From assembly GCA_963842975.1 (NCBI GenBank), contig CAWJIH010000011.1, positions 62,001 through 126,000 of the forward strand: a stretch of DNA of 64,000 bases, written 5' to 3'. Source of the DNA: JACJWR01 sp963842975 (GTDB lineage Bacteria; Actinomycetota; Actinomycetes; S36-B12; UBA10799). Below, in pieces: positions 45,018-54,399 of this stretch. The notes below the pieces were generated by a model. It was not told the origin of the DNA and did no database searches. It was given only the letters and a program-made list of their open reading frames with translations. Both the position numbers and the translations under genes were made by a program. The stretch's first letter is position 1, and every line of letters starts with the position of its first letter.

Positions 45018-46457
45018 ATGGACGGCCTCAATCTCTTCGCGATGAGCACGCTCGACTTGTCCCGGTGGCAATTCGGGATCACGACCGTGTACCACTTCTT
45101 CTTCGTGCCGATCACGATTGGCCTGTCTTTCCTGGTGGCAGGGATGCAGACCGCGTGGGTGCGCACGGGCAAGGACAAGTACCTGCAGGCGACCAAGTTC
45201 TTCGGGAAGCTGTTCCTGATCAACTTCGCCATGGGGGTCGTCACGGGAATCGTCCAGGAGTTCCAGTTCGGGATGAACTGGTCTGACTACTCGCGGTTCG
45301 TCGGCGACGTGTTCGGTGCTCCGCTCGCGATTGAGGGCTTGCTGGCGTTCTTCCTTGAGTCCACGTTCCTTGGTCTGTGGATCTTCGGATGGGACAGGTT
45401 GCCGAAGAAGCTGCACCTGGCCACGATCTGGCTCGCCGCCACCGGGACGCTGCTGTCGGCCTACTTCATCTTGGCCGCCAACTCGTTCATGCAGCACCCG
45501 GTCGGCTACGAGTACAACCCGGTCACCAACCGCGCGGAGATGAACGACTTCGGCGCGATCCTGTTCCAGAACACCACAGTGAGCGCCTTCGCCCACGTCA
45601 TCACCACTTGTTTCCTGGTGGCTGGAGCCTTCGTGGGCGGTATCTCGGCGTGGTTGATGGTGAAGGGCAAGGCCGTGGAGATGGCCCGGTCCACCTTCAA
45701 ACTCGGCATGATCACGACGCTTGTCGCGTTCATCCTCGTCGGTATCACCGGCGACTTCCAGGCCAAGATCATGGTGGAGCAGCAGCCGATGAAGATGGCC
45801 GCTGCGGAGGCGCTGTACGAGACAGCCGCCCCGGCGCCGTTCTCCATCTTCACAATCGGCACGCTGGACGGCTCACAGCCGATATTTGAGATCACGATTC
45901 CGGACGCGTTGTCCTTCTTGGCCACCGGCACGTTGGACGGCGAAGTTCAGGGCATCAACAACCTGCAGGAGGAATTGGCGACCCAATTCCCCGAGGAGGA
46001 GTACGGCATCACCAACTTCGCCCCCAACATCCCCATCACCTACTGGACCTTCCGGTTGATGATCGGTATGGGCGGTTTGGCCTTCCTCTTCGCCGCCTAC
46101 GGCCTGTGGGCCACCCGCAAGGGTCGGGTGCCGACGTCGAAGTGGTTCGTCCGGGCCGCGATCATCATGCCGCTGCTGCCTTTGTTCGGCGCCGCCTTCG
46201 GCTGGATCTTCACCGAGATGGGCCGCCAGCCGTGGGTGGTCTACGGCCTGATGCCCACCGCGATGGGTGTGTCACCCGGTGTGTCTGCAGGTTATGTGCT
46301 GACCACGGTGGTCGTGTTCACGCTGCTCTACGCCGCATTGGCAATCATCGAGGTCGGCCTACTGGTGCGGGCAGTCAAACTTGGACCGCCTGAGGTCGTG
46401 CCGAAGGATCCCTACGACAAGGATGCTCCGGACCGTCAACTGTCGGTGACGTACTAG
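45018..46457 (+). CDS. cydA: Cytochrome bd ubiquinol oxidase subunit I
   Basis: Haem-bearing subunit of the high-affinity quinol oxidase in the cytoplasmic membrane. From ATG 45018 (MDGLNLFAMSTLDLSRWQFG) it has 479 residues; ATG 45042 is an alternative start. Haem ligands are visible: His in TTVYHFFF (H26), His in SAFAHVITT, and the GRQPWVVYG motif. The quinol loop appears to be the short actinobacterial form. It heads cydA-cydB-cydD-cydC-devS, and DevR-like boxes lie in its promoter. Confidence 0.95.
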   Translation: MDGLNLFAMSTLDLSRWQFGITTVYHFFFVPITIGLSFLVAGMQTAWVRTGKDKYLQATKFFGKLFLINFAMGVVTGIVQEFQFGMNWSDYSRFVGDVFGAPLAIEGLLAFFLESTFLGLWIFGWDRLPKKLHLATIWLAATGTLLSAYFILAANSFMQHPVGYEYNPVTNRAEMNDFGAILFQNTTVSAFAHVITTCFLVAGAFVGGISAWLMVKGKAVEMARSTFKLGMITTLVAFILVGITGDFQAKIMVEQQPMKMAAAEALYETAAPAPFSIFTIGTLDGSQPIFEITIPDALSFLATGTLDGEVQGINNLQEELATQFPEEEYGITNFAPNIPITYWTFRLMIGMGGLAFLFAAYGLWATRKGRVPTSKWFVRAAIIMPLLPLFGAAFGWIFTEMGRQPWVVYGLMPTAMGVSPGVSAGYVLTTVVVFTLLYAALAIIEVGLLVRAVKLGPPEVVPKDPYDKDAPDRQLSVTY

Positions 46458-46477
46458 AAGGATCAGGACAACAGATC

Positions 46478-47563
46478 ATGGAACTCACCACCGTCTGGTT
46501 CATCCTCATCGCCGTGCTCTTCATCGGCTACTTCGTGCTGGAGGGCTTCGACTTCGGCGTCGGCATGCTGCTCAAGGTGATCGGCAAGTCCGAAGCCGAC
46601 CGTCGCGCCATCATCACCACCCTCGGACCGGTCTGGGATGGCAACGAAGTGTGGCTGCTGGTGGGAGGTGGCGCGCTCTTCGCCGCCTTCCCGGAGTGGT
46701 ACGCCACCTTGTTCAGCGGCTTCTACCTGCCGTTGTTCCTCATCCTGGTGGCGCTGATCGTGCGCGGTGTCGCGTTCGAGTACCGCAGCAAGCGGTCCTC
46801 GCTGAAGTGGCGGGCCAACTGGGACAACGCCATCACCGTGGCCTCCTTCGTGCCGGCGCTGCTGTGGGGTGTGGCCTTCGCGAACCTGGTCCGCGGCGTA
46901 CCGCTGGAGCCAAACGAGGTCGCTGGTGCTGGGTTCCTATACACCGGCGGCTTCTTCTACCTGCTGAACCCCTACGCGTTGCTCGGCGGGCTGGTGACGC
47001 TCACGCTGTTCTTGACCCACGGTGCGGTGTTCCTGGCGCTGAAGACTGCTGGCGATATTCAGCCGCGAGCCCAGAAGATCGCGATTCCGCTGGGCCTGGT
47101 CGCTGCCGTGCTGGCCGTGGTGTTCCTGCTGTGGACGCAACTCGCCTACTCCGACAAGGCCTGGACCTGGGTGCTCGTGGTCGTGGGTGCGCTGGCCTGG
47201 GTCGGCGGCATCGTCGCCAACTACCTCAAGCGCGACGGTTGGGCGTTCCTGCTCTCCGCGGTCACACTTGCTGGCGCTGTGGCGTTCCTGTTCGCTGTGC
47301 TCTACCCCAACGTGATGCCCTCGACGATCAACGATGCCTACTCGCTCACCATCGAGAACGCCTCATCCACCGAATACACGCTGCGGATCATGACCATCGT
47401 GGCCGTGATCTTCACCCCGATCGTCTTGGCCTATCAGGCCTGGACCTACTGGGTGTTCCGCAAGCGGGTGTCGCCGAGCGACATTCCCAACCCGCACGAG
47501 GGCTCGCTGGACTACCCGGAGGAGGCGGCCGCTGCCGCCGCGCACGCCGCCAGCCAGAAGTAG
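46478..47563 (+). CDS. cydB: Cytochrome bd ubiquinol oxidase subunit II
   Basis: Second subunit of the bd oxidase. The 361 residues have about 9 hydrophobic segments and start MELTTVWFILIAVLFIGYFV, then LEGFDFGVGML. WDGNEVWLLVGGGALFAAFP is the family signature. It begins 20 bp after cydA; cydD follows after about 90 bp. Confidence 0.97.
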   Translation: MELTTVWFILIAVLFIGYFVLEGFDFGVGMLLKVIGKSEADRRAIITTLGPVWDGNEVWLLVGGGALFAAFPEWYATLFSGFYLPLFLILVALIVRGVAFEYRSKRSSLKWRANWDNAITVASFVPALLWGVAFANLVRGVPLEPNEVAGAGFLYTGGFFYLLNPYALLGGLVTLTLFLTHGAVFLALKTAGDIQPRAQKIAIPLGLVAAVLAVVFLLWTQLAYSDKAWTWVLVVVGALAWVGGIVANYLKRDGWAFLLSAVTLAGAVAFLFAVLYPNVMPSTINDAYSLTIENASSTEYTLRIMTIVAVIFTPIVLAYQAWTYWVFRKRVSPSDIPNPHEGSLDYPEEAAAAAAHAASQK

Positions 47564-47655
47564 TGACAGTCGAAGCGGCATCTGCGTCGATCGGGTGAGC
47601 TTCGGTCGGTCCCGCGCGCTCGGCGGGATGTGCGGTGGACAGGTACGGTGTCAGC

Positions 47656-49383
47656 GTGCGTCCGCTTGATCCGAGGCTGCTGAAGTATGCCCGTGTGACC
47701 CGGAGATTCCTGGTGATCTCCGTGATCATCGGCACGCTCATCGCGGTCTTGGCCGTGGTGCAGGCATTCACCCTGGCCGGGATCATCACGGAGGTGTTCC
47801 AAGGCGGCGCCGGCCTCGATCAAGTGCTCGACGGGGTCTGGATTCTGGTGGGCGTCATCGTCCTTCGGGTGGGGTTGAGTTACCTCAACGAGGTGGTCGC
47901 CAACGCCACCGCCGCCAAGGCCAAGAGTCAACTCCGCACAGCTCTGCTGGATCATGTGATGAAACTCGGACCGGTGTGGTTGGCTCGGCGGGGCGAGGGC
48001 CAGTTGGCCTCGCTCACCACCCGCGGCATCAACGCGCTCGACGCCTACTACGGACGCTACCTGCCGATGTTGGTGCTTTCGGTGACGGTGCCGATCGTGG
48101 GCGGGATCGCGATTCTCACCCAAGACCTGCTGGCCGCGGTAATCGTGGCGCTGACGTTGCCGCTGATTCCGGTCTTCATGGTGCTGGTGGGGCTCTACAC
48201 GAAAACCCGGGTTGATCGTCAGTGGCGCACGCTTGGCGTGCTCAGCGGGCATTTCCTGGACGTAGTGGCCGGTCTTCCGACGCTGGCCGTATTCGGCCGG
48301 GCGAAGGCTCAAGCAGCCAACATCCGACGAATCGGGGATGCCTATCGGGTGGCCACGCTGCGGGTGCTGCGGGTGTCCTTCCTGTCGTCGCTGGTGCTGG
48401 AACTGCTGGCCACGTTGTCTGTGGCGCTGATCGCGGTGTCGATTGGCCTGCGAATGGTCGAGGGCAACTTCACCCTCTATGCCGGCCTCGCGGTGCTGGT
48501 GCTTGCACCCGAGGTGTATCTGCCGTTGCGGATGGTGGGTGCGAACTTCCATGCGGCTGCCGAGGGTCTCGGCGCGGCTGAGCGGGTGTTCGAGGTCCTC
48601 GAGACGCCGCCGCCTGCCGTGGGAACACGAACCGACGTACCCGATCCGGCCACGCACGCGATTGAGGTGTCGGGCTTGCAGGTGGCGTACGCGGATCGTG
48701 GGGATCCGGCCCTGAATGATTTCTCATGTGTGCTGGCACCTGGCCGGATGACTGCCCTGGTCGGACCTTCGGGGGCCGGCAAGAGCACCCTGCTGGCCGT
48801 CCTGCTGGGTTTTGTGACGCCGACCAGCGGCACCGTTCGATCCGGTGGGGTGGACCTTGCGGAACTTGATCCGGATGCCTGGCGAGCCCGGATCGCCTAC
48901 GTTCCGCAGAACCCGCGGTTGCTGAGCATGAGCCTGCGGGACAACGTCGCCCTCGGGGCACCGGAGGCCAGCGACGCGCAGGTCATCGAGGCGCTCGTCC
49001 AGGCTGGCGCGGGCGACTTGCTTGCGGCACTGCCAGAAGGTCTGGACACACCTTTGGGGGAGGGGGGCCGCGGATTGAGCGTGGGCCAGCAGCGCCGAGT
49101 TGCGGTGGCTCGGGCTTTGCTCCGCCAGGCGCCGCTGGTGCTGCTGGACGAACCGACTGCAGCGCTGGATGTGGAGACCGAAACCGAGGTGCTGGCTGCC
49201 GTTCGGGAACATGCTCGTGGCCGCACAGTTGTGGTTGTCGCCCATCGGGAATCCCTGGCGGCCATGGCAGACGACGTTGTGCGGGTGCCGCTGCCAGCCG
49301 TCCAGCACGGAGGCGCCCGCGTCGCGGACTCACCTGAGGCGTCACCGGCGACGGCGACGACGGCGGCGCAGGTGATCGAATGA
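47656..49383 (+). CDS. cydD: ABC transporter CydD, cytochrome bd assembly
   Basis: One half of the CydDC exporter of thiols/haem-related cargo needed to assemble cytochrome bd. I prefer GTG 47656 (RPLDPRLLKYARVTRRFLV) as the family-like start; GTG 47635 adds 7 residues. The 575 residues combine six helices with an ATPase domain: GPSGAGKST, signature GLSVGQQRRVAVARALL, LVLLDEPTAALD. The stop overlaps the cydC ATG (ATGA). Confidence 0.93.
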   Translation: MRPLDPRLLKYARVTRRFLVISVIIGTLIAVLAVVQAFTLAGIITEVFQGGAGLDQVLDGVWILVGVIVLRVGLSYLNEVVANATAAKAKSQLRTALLDHVMKLGPVWLARRGEGQLASLTTRGINALDAYYGRYLPMLVLSVTVPIVGGIAILTQDLLAAVIVALTLPLIPVFMVLVGLYTKTRVDRQWRTLGVLSGHFLDVVAGLPTLAVFGRAKAQAANIRRIGDAYRVATLRVLRVSFLSSLVLELLATLSVALIAVSIGLRMVEGNFTLYAGLAVLVLAPEVYLPLRMVGANFHAAAEGLGAAERVFEVLETPPPAVGTRTDVPDPATHAIEVSGLQVAYADRGDPALNDFSCVLAPGRMTALVGPSGAGKSTLLAVLLGFVTPTSGTVRSGGVDLAELDPDAWRARIAYVPQNPRLLSMSLRDNVALGAPEASDAQVIEALVQAGAGDLLAALPEGLDTPLGEGGRGLSVGQQRRVAVARALLRQAPLVLLDEPTAALDVETETEVLAAVREHARGRTVVVVAHRESLAAMADDVVRVPLPAVQHGGARVADSPEASPATATTAAQVIE

Positions 49384-51101
49384 CCTCCACCGCCGCAGCC
49401 ACCGACCACCCGACCACACCAGCAGGCGACGACCGTTCCAAGGCATCGGCCCGACCGCACGTGGTCCGGCGCCTCATTGCGCTTTCCCGACCGGTCAGCG
49501 GGCGACTCGTGCTGGCCGCCTTCCTAGGGGCATTGGCGGTCGGCAGCAGTGTCGGGCTGATCGCCACCAGCGCCTGGTTGATTTCCAGGGCCTCCCAGCA
49601 GCCACCGGTACTGTTTCTCACGATCGCGGTGGTGGGGGTGCGAGCGTTCGGCATCGGCCGGGCAGTGTTCCGCTACGCGGAGCGGTTAGTGAGCCATGAC
49701 GCCGCCTTCCGCACCCTCACCGCCATGCGGGTGTCCATCTATTCTCGGCTGGCGGCCAATGGTCCGGTGGCCTTACGCCCATACCGCCGCGGAGACCTGT
49801 TGAGCCGTTTGGTGGCCGACGTCGATTCGGTGCAGGACCTCTCGCTGCGGGTTCTGGTTCCTGGGTTGAGCGGCTTCTTCGTGGCGGCAGGTTCGGTGGC
49901 GCTTGCGGCGTGGCTGCTGCCTGCTGCCGGTGCGATCCTGGCCGTGGCGCTGATCCTTGGCGGGGTGGTGGTGCCCTGGTTGACGATGCTGGCCGGTTCC
50001 CGATCCGCGGCCCGACTGGCGCCCGTGCAGGGGCGCATGACGTCGGAGGTGGTGGACCTCTTCTCCGGGGCTGCGGACATCATCAGCTGCGGTGCTGGCC
50101 GGCGGATGGTTGCGCGGGTGGAAGAGACCGATGCCGAGTTCACCGAGGTACAGTCCCGGGGCGCGGCCGCGGCCGGAATCGCTGCAGCGCTGGGAGCCGC
50201 AGCCCAAGGTGCCGCAGTGGTGGGGGCAGTGTTGGTAGCTGTGCCAGCGGTGCGCAGTGGCGATCTGAACGGTGTGAATCTGGCGGTGGTGGTGCTGCTT
50301 CCGCTGGCGGCATACGAAGCGGTGGTGAATCTTCCGACTGCCGCGCTGGCGCTGGTACGGGTGCGATCGAGCGCAGAGCGAGTCTTCGAGGTTGTCGACA
50401 CCCCACCGGCTGTGCACGAGGCGGAAGCTCCGAAGCCGTTGCCCGCCGCAACGGAAGCAGGACGTCGGGTGGAATTGCAGGGACTCGCGGCGCAATATCC
50501 GGGGGCTGATCGCGACGCGGTGAGCGGGGTCGACCTCTCCCTCGTGACCGGCCAGACCACCGCATTGGTGGGGCCAAGCGGGGCAGGCAAATCCACCACC
50601 GCGGCGGTCCTGGAGCGTTTTCTGGACTATCGCGGCACGGTCACTCTCGATGGGGTCGAGATTGCCGCATTGGACTCCGACGAGGTGCGTACCGTGATTG
50701 GGCTGTGTGCTCAGGATGCCCACGTCTTCGATACGTCCATCGGCGAGAACGTCCGCCTGGCCAACCGCGAGGCTGACGATGCGCAAGTGATGGCGGCGTT
50801 GGAGGCCGCGCGTCTCGCGGATTGGGTGCGGGCTCAGCCGGATGGGCTCGACACCCCGGTCGGAATGCACGGCGCGGCCATGTCTGGCGGGCAACGCCAG
50901 CGCCTGGCATTGGCACGGGCGCTGATCGCCGACTTCGACGTGCTGATTCTCGATGAGCCCACCGAGCACCTCGACGCTGAGACGGCCGCCGGTCTGATGG
51001 CGGATCTGCGACGGGCCAGCCAGGGCAAGGCAGTGTTGCTCATCACTCATCGGCCCGCGGATGCCGCCGCCGCGGATCAGGTAGTGGAAGTAGACGCGTG
51101 A
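49380..51101 (+). CDS. cydC: ABC transporter CydC, cytochrome bd assembly
   Basis: Partner of CydD in a heterodimeric ABC exporter. The 573 residues have a 30-residue polar leader, a six-helix domain starting near LIALSRPVSGRLVLAAFLGA, and an ATPase domain with GPSGAGKST, AMSGGQRQRLALARALI and VLILDEPTEHLD. Both ends overlap neighbours (cydD ATGA, devS GTGA), so the sensor kinase is translated from the same message. Confidence 0.94.
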   Translation: MTSTAAATDHPTTPAGDDRSKASARPHVVRRLIALSRPVSGRLVLAAFLGALAVGSSVGLIATSAWLISRASQQPPVLFLTIAVVGVRAFGIGRAVFRYAERLVSHDAAFRTLTAMRVSIYSRLAANGPVALRPYRRGDLLSRLVADVDSVQDLSLRVLVPGLSGFFVAAGSVALAAWLLPAAGAILAVALILGGVVVPWLTMLAGSRSAARLAPVQGRMTSEVVDLFSGAADIISCGAGRRMVARVEETDAEFTEVQSRGAAAAGIAAALGAAAQGAAVVGAVLVAVPAVRSGDLNGVNLAVVVLLPLAAYEAVVNLPTAALALVRVRSSAERVFEVVDTPPAVHEAEAPKPLPAATEAGRRVELQGLAAQYPGADRDAVSGVDLSLVTGQTTALVGPSGAGKSTTAAVLERFLDYRGTVTLDGVEIAALDSDEVRTVIGLCAQDAHVFDTSIGENVRLANREADDAQVMAALEAARLADWVRAQPDGLDTPVGMHGAAMSGGQRQRLALARALIADFDVLILDEPTEHLDAETAAGLMADLRRASQGKAVLLITHRPADAAAADQVVEVDA

Positions 51102-52843
51102 CTTCATCTCCAGCACCGGATGGCCGGATGGCCGCAGACGCAATCGAGAACGCCAGCCTGGTGTCAGCCGTCGTCGCAGTGGCAGATGGGCTGGACTTGG
51201 ACGACACGCTGCAACGCATCGTGTCCACGGCCACCAGCCTGGTCGGCGCACGCTATGGCGCCCTTGGAGTGTTGGATTCCCAGGGGAAGGTGAGCCGCTT
51301 CGTCTATGTGGGCATGGAACCCGATGAAGCAAACCGCATCGGCGCGTTGCCGCAGGGGCACGGAATTCTGGGGCTGTTGCCGCCGGACGGTAAGGCGATT
51401 CGGTTGGCCAACCTCACCGACCACCCGTCGGCGACAGGTTTTCCCGCTGGCCATCCCACTATGCGGAGCTTCTTGGGTGTTCCGATCCGGATCCGCGGCC
51501 ACGTGTACGGCAATCTCTATGTGGCCGACAAGCAGGATGAACAGTTCAGTGCGGCCGATGAGCAACTGCTGGTGGCCCTGGCTGCCGCGGCGGGGGTGGC
51601 GATTCGAAACGCTGGATTGTTCGCACGCAGTCGGCGACGCCAGCATTGGCAGCAGGCAGTGACAGCGGTGGACGCTTTGGTCCTGGCCGGTTGCGACGCG
51701 GTGGTCGTTGCCGACGAGGCAGCCCGCCGGGCCTGCGAATTGGCCTCTGCGGCGGTGGCCGCCGTGGCTCTGCCGGATGAGCACGGCGTGTTGCGGTGGG
51801 TTGCAGTGGTTCCAGCAGACACTCATGGCGATCCCGCTGCCTTGCGTTGGTCGGTAGTCCATTCCCGACTCCCCGACGACGCCCCGGCTAGGCTCGCCGC
51901 GGCCGTTGCTAGGGCAGGGGAGCCACTTCCCCCGGACCACGTTGCCATGGCGGCCTACAACACGGGACAGGTCCAAGTGGGTTCCCCCGTCGGTGGGCCG
52001 GTGGGGGACCCTGGTGGTGCGGATGGCGGTCTGGTCGGGCCGACGATTGCGCTCCCGCTGCGCGCTCGGGCCGAGGTGCTGGGCGTGCTGGTGCTCCACC
52101 GATTCGCTGGCGACGATGTGTTCGACGCAGAGGTCCTCGACCTGGCCGACACTTTCTGCGAACAGACCGCGGTCGCGCTGGCGTTCGGCGCAGAGCGTCG
52201 AGAACGCGAACGGCTTGCGGTGTTTGAAGAGCGGGATCGGATCGCTCGGGATCTGCATGATTTGGTGATCCAACGACTTTTCGCGACCGGCATGATGCTG
52301 GAGGGCGCAGCGCGCATCGACGCCATCCCGCCGCTGCTGGCGGATCGGATCGGGACCGCAATCGACGAGCTGGACGGCACGATCAAGGAGATCCGCACCA
52401 CCATCTTCGAGCTCCACGACGTGCCCGACGGTCCGAGTTGGGTGGGAGTCCGGGCACGGGTGCTGGCCGAGGTGGAGCGGGCGTCGAACGGCGACCGAAC
52501 GAAGCCAACGGTCACCTTTGCGGGTCCGGTGGACACGTTGACGGACGCCGCGCAGGCTGGGCAATTGATCGCGGCGTTGCGCGAGGGCCTCAGCAACGCG
52601 GTGCGTCATTCCAACGGCGACGGGATCGTGGTGCACGTGGGTGTGACCGACGGTGTGCTTTCGCTCCGGGTGCGTGACGATGGCGACGGTGTCCCCGAAG
52701 ATGGGCTTGTGCGGCTGTCGGGGTTGCAAAATCTTGTTCTGCGGGCACGCGCACTAGGTGGCGACTGTGAGCTCGCCAACCGGCCCGATCGGCGCGGCGC
52801 GGAGTTGCGCTGGTGGATTCCGCTTGCCGAGCCGAAGGGTTGA
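51098..52843 (+). CDS. devS: DevS/DosT-like GAF sensor histidine kinase
   Basis: A 581-residue soluble kinase: GAF-A (about 30-175), GAF-B (about 185-365), HisKA_3 with the phospho-acceptor in RDRIARDLHDLVIQRLF (H387), and an HATPase domain (ALREGLSNAVRHSNG, VRDDGDGV). In mycobacterial DevS the GAF-A haem is bound by a His in a HPPM-type context; here H119 in GFPAGHPTMRSFLGVP sits in the same place, so O2, NO or CO sensing is likely. Its GTG overlaps the cydC stop. devR converges with it across 21 bp. Confidence 0.88.
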   Translation: MTSSPAPDGRMAADAIENASLVSAVVAVADGLDLDDTLQRIVSTATSLVGARYGALGVLDSQGKVSRFVYVGMEPDEANRIGALPQGHGILGLLPPDGKAIRLANLTDHPSATGFPAGHPTMRSFLGVPIRIRGHVYGNLYVADKQDEQFSAADEQLLVALAAAAGVAIRNAGLFARSRRRQHWQQAVTAVDALVLAGCDAVVVADEAARRACELASAAVAAVALPDEHGVLRWVAVVPADTHGDPAALRWSVVHSRLPDDAPARLAAAVARAGEPLPPDHVAMAAYNTGQVQVGSPVGGPVGDPGGADGGLVGPTIALPLRARAEVLGVLVLHRFAGDDVFDAEVLDLADTFCEQTAVALAFGAERRERERLAVFEERDRIARDLHDLVIQRLFATGMMLEGAARIDAIPPLLADRIGTAIDELDGTIKEIRTTIFELHDVPDGPSWVGVRARVLAEVERASNGDRTKPTVTFAGPVDTLTDAAQAGQLIAALREGLSNAVRHSNGDGIVVHVGVTDGVLSLRVRDDGDGVPEDGLVRLSGLQNLVLRARALGGDCELANRPDRRGAELRWWIPLAEPKG

Positions 52844-52864
52844 CGAGCCATGCTTCTGGTCGCG

Positions 52865-53521
52865 TCAGTGTTCGTCGTGGAGCCGCACCACGAAGGCCGC
52901 CGCTTGGGTGCGCCGCTCAAGGCCCAGTTTGCCGAGTAGCGAACTGACGTAGTTCTTCACCGTCTTCTCGGCCAGGTGCAGCCTTTCGCCGATTTGGCGG
53001 TTGGTCATGCCCTCTCCGATCAGTTCCAGAATCCGCCGCTCCTGGGCGGTCAGACTGGTCAAACGGTCGTCGGCCTCCTGAGTACCGCGGAGTTTGGCGA
53101 GCACCCGCGAGGTGGCGACCGGATCGAGCAGGGACCGGCCCGCCGCGATGCTTCGAATCGCCCCCACGAGGTCGTGGCCGCGGATGTCTTTGAGGCAGTA
53201 GCCGGCCGCGCCCGCCATGATCGAATCGAATAGTGCCTCGTCGTCGGCATACGAGGTGAGCATCAGCGCCCTGATGTTGGGATCCTGGCTGCGCACCTCG
53301 CGGCAGACCTCCACGCCGGTGCCGTCGGGGAGCCGCACATCGAGCACGGCCACGTCCGGACGGGTGGCCCGGATCCTGGCGATGGCCTCGGTTGCGGTGC
53401 CGGCCTCGCCGACCACGGTGATGTCTGGTTCCAGGCTCAGCAACTCGGCAAGGCCGCGTCGAACCACCTCATGATCGTCCAGCAGGAAGACCCGGATCTG
53501 ATTGCTGGACTCGGAGGGCAC
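52865..53521 (-). CDS. devR: DevR/DosR-like NarL-family response regulator
   Basis: A 218-residue regulator with a receiver domain (phospho-acceptor D61 in AVLDVRLPDGTG, then LTSYADDEAL and YCLKDI) and a LuxR-type helix-turn-helix. The recognition helix region LAEKTVKNYVSSLLGKLGLE is almost the one of mycobacterial DosR, including the Lys-Val-Lys-Asn that reads GGGAC half-sites. This supports control of the boxes before cydA. GTG start; no clear box is seen in its own 32-bp upstream gap. Confidence 0.9.
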   Translation of the reverse strand: MPSESSNQIRVFLLDDHEVVRRGLAELLSLEPDITVVGEAGTATEAIARIRATRPDVAVLDVRLPDGTGVEVCREVRSQDPNIRALMLTSYADDEALFDSIMAGAAGYCLKDIRGHDLVGAIRSIAAGRSLLDPVATSRVLAKLRGTQEADDRLTSLTAQERRILELIGEGMTNRQIGERLHLAEKTVKNYVSSLLGKLGLERRTQAAAFVVRLHDEH

Positions 53522-53553
53522 ACCCCCACCCTACCCAAACAATCCGCAATTGA

Positions 53554-54396
53554 TCAGGGAGCGATGTTGAACTCGTCGAGCAGCGCCGCTGCGAGGGCCT
53601 CGTCACCGGTGGCAGTGGGTGCGGTGAATCCGACGAATCGGCGGCCACAGCTCAGCGATGCGAAGGTCGGCCAAGTCAGGGTCAGGTGCACGTCGGGCGC
53701 TGCTGGTGGATCGACGAGACGGCCGCGACCGTTGGCCTCGACGGTCACCGCGGTGCTGAACTCGACACCAGGTCCGGTGACCTCCACGGTGGCAGTGCTC
53801 CCGACGGGGGCCTTCACATCACGAGACCAGGTTCGCTCGAGGCCGTAGAGCATTCGATCGGCAGCCACCCAGGCCGCCGCTGAGTCGAGGTCGCCGCCGA
53901 CGTCGATGCCCGCTCGGATGTCTTGGTTGTGTACCCAGATGTCGAAGCAGCGCATTCGGATGAGGATCCCGCGAGGCAGTTCCCAGCCACCGGGTCCGCG
54001 GACGGTGTCGCCCAAGGAGCCCGGCTCCTTCGTCAGCAAGTCCCGTCGGTTGGCGATGGTCTTGCGCAGTTCGGCGCAAACCTCCGCCTGCGCGACGCCG
54101 CGGCGGACGTGGACTGAGAGTTCGGTGTAGCGGCTGAACAGGTCGTTCGCGTGTGGATATGCGTCCCAGTCGATGTCTACTGCTGGAACCGGTTCGCCGA
54201 GTAGGTCTCGCTCGATTCCGACCACATGGGCGACGATGTCAGCGTTGGTCCAACCTGGAAGCACGCTCGCGGCGTTCCACTGGTCTGTGCTCAGCGACTC
54301 GGCGAGGTCGGCGAATGGTTCGACGGCGCTGAGCCATGCCTCGACGAGTTGGGGGTAGGTCGCCTCACGCAGGAGGAGTTGGGGTGCCATGGCCAT
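53554..54396 (-). CDS. DinB-like, maleylpyruvate isomerase family protein
   Basis: A 280-residue protein of the mycothiol-dependent maleylpyruvate isomerase/DinB four-helix family (typical actinobacterial annotation TIGR03083). Visible are WNAASVLPGWTNADIVAHVV with the metal-ligand His, WVHNQDIRAGI, and a C-terminal SCP2-like domain. The substrate is unknown. It follows the nitrilase gene by 3 bp in the same direction. Confidence 0.82.
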   Translation of the reverse strand: MAMAPQLLLREATYPQLVEAWLSAVEPFADLAESLSTDQWNAASVLPGWTNADIVAHVVGIERDLLGEPVPAVDIDWDAYPHANDLFSRYTELSVHVRRGVAQAEVCAELRKTIANRRDLLTKEPGSLGDTVRGPGGWELPRGILIRMRCFDIWVHNQDIRAGIDVGGDLDSAAAWVAADRMLYGLERTWSRDVKAPVGSTATVEVTGPGVEFSTAVTVEANGRGRLVDPPAAPDVHLTLTWPTFASLSCGRRFVGFTAPTATGDEALAAALLDEFNIAP

Positions 54397-54399
54397 ACG

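Noticed and set aside
51164..52729. A 521-codon frame antisense to devS
   Set aside because: Its translation is His/Arg/Gln-rich without domains, while devS on the plus strand has complete GAF and kinase motifs and overlaps cydC.
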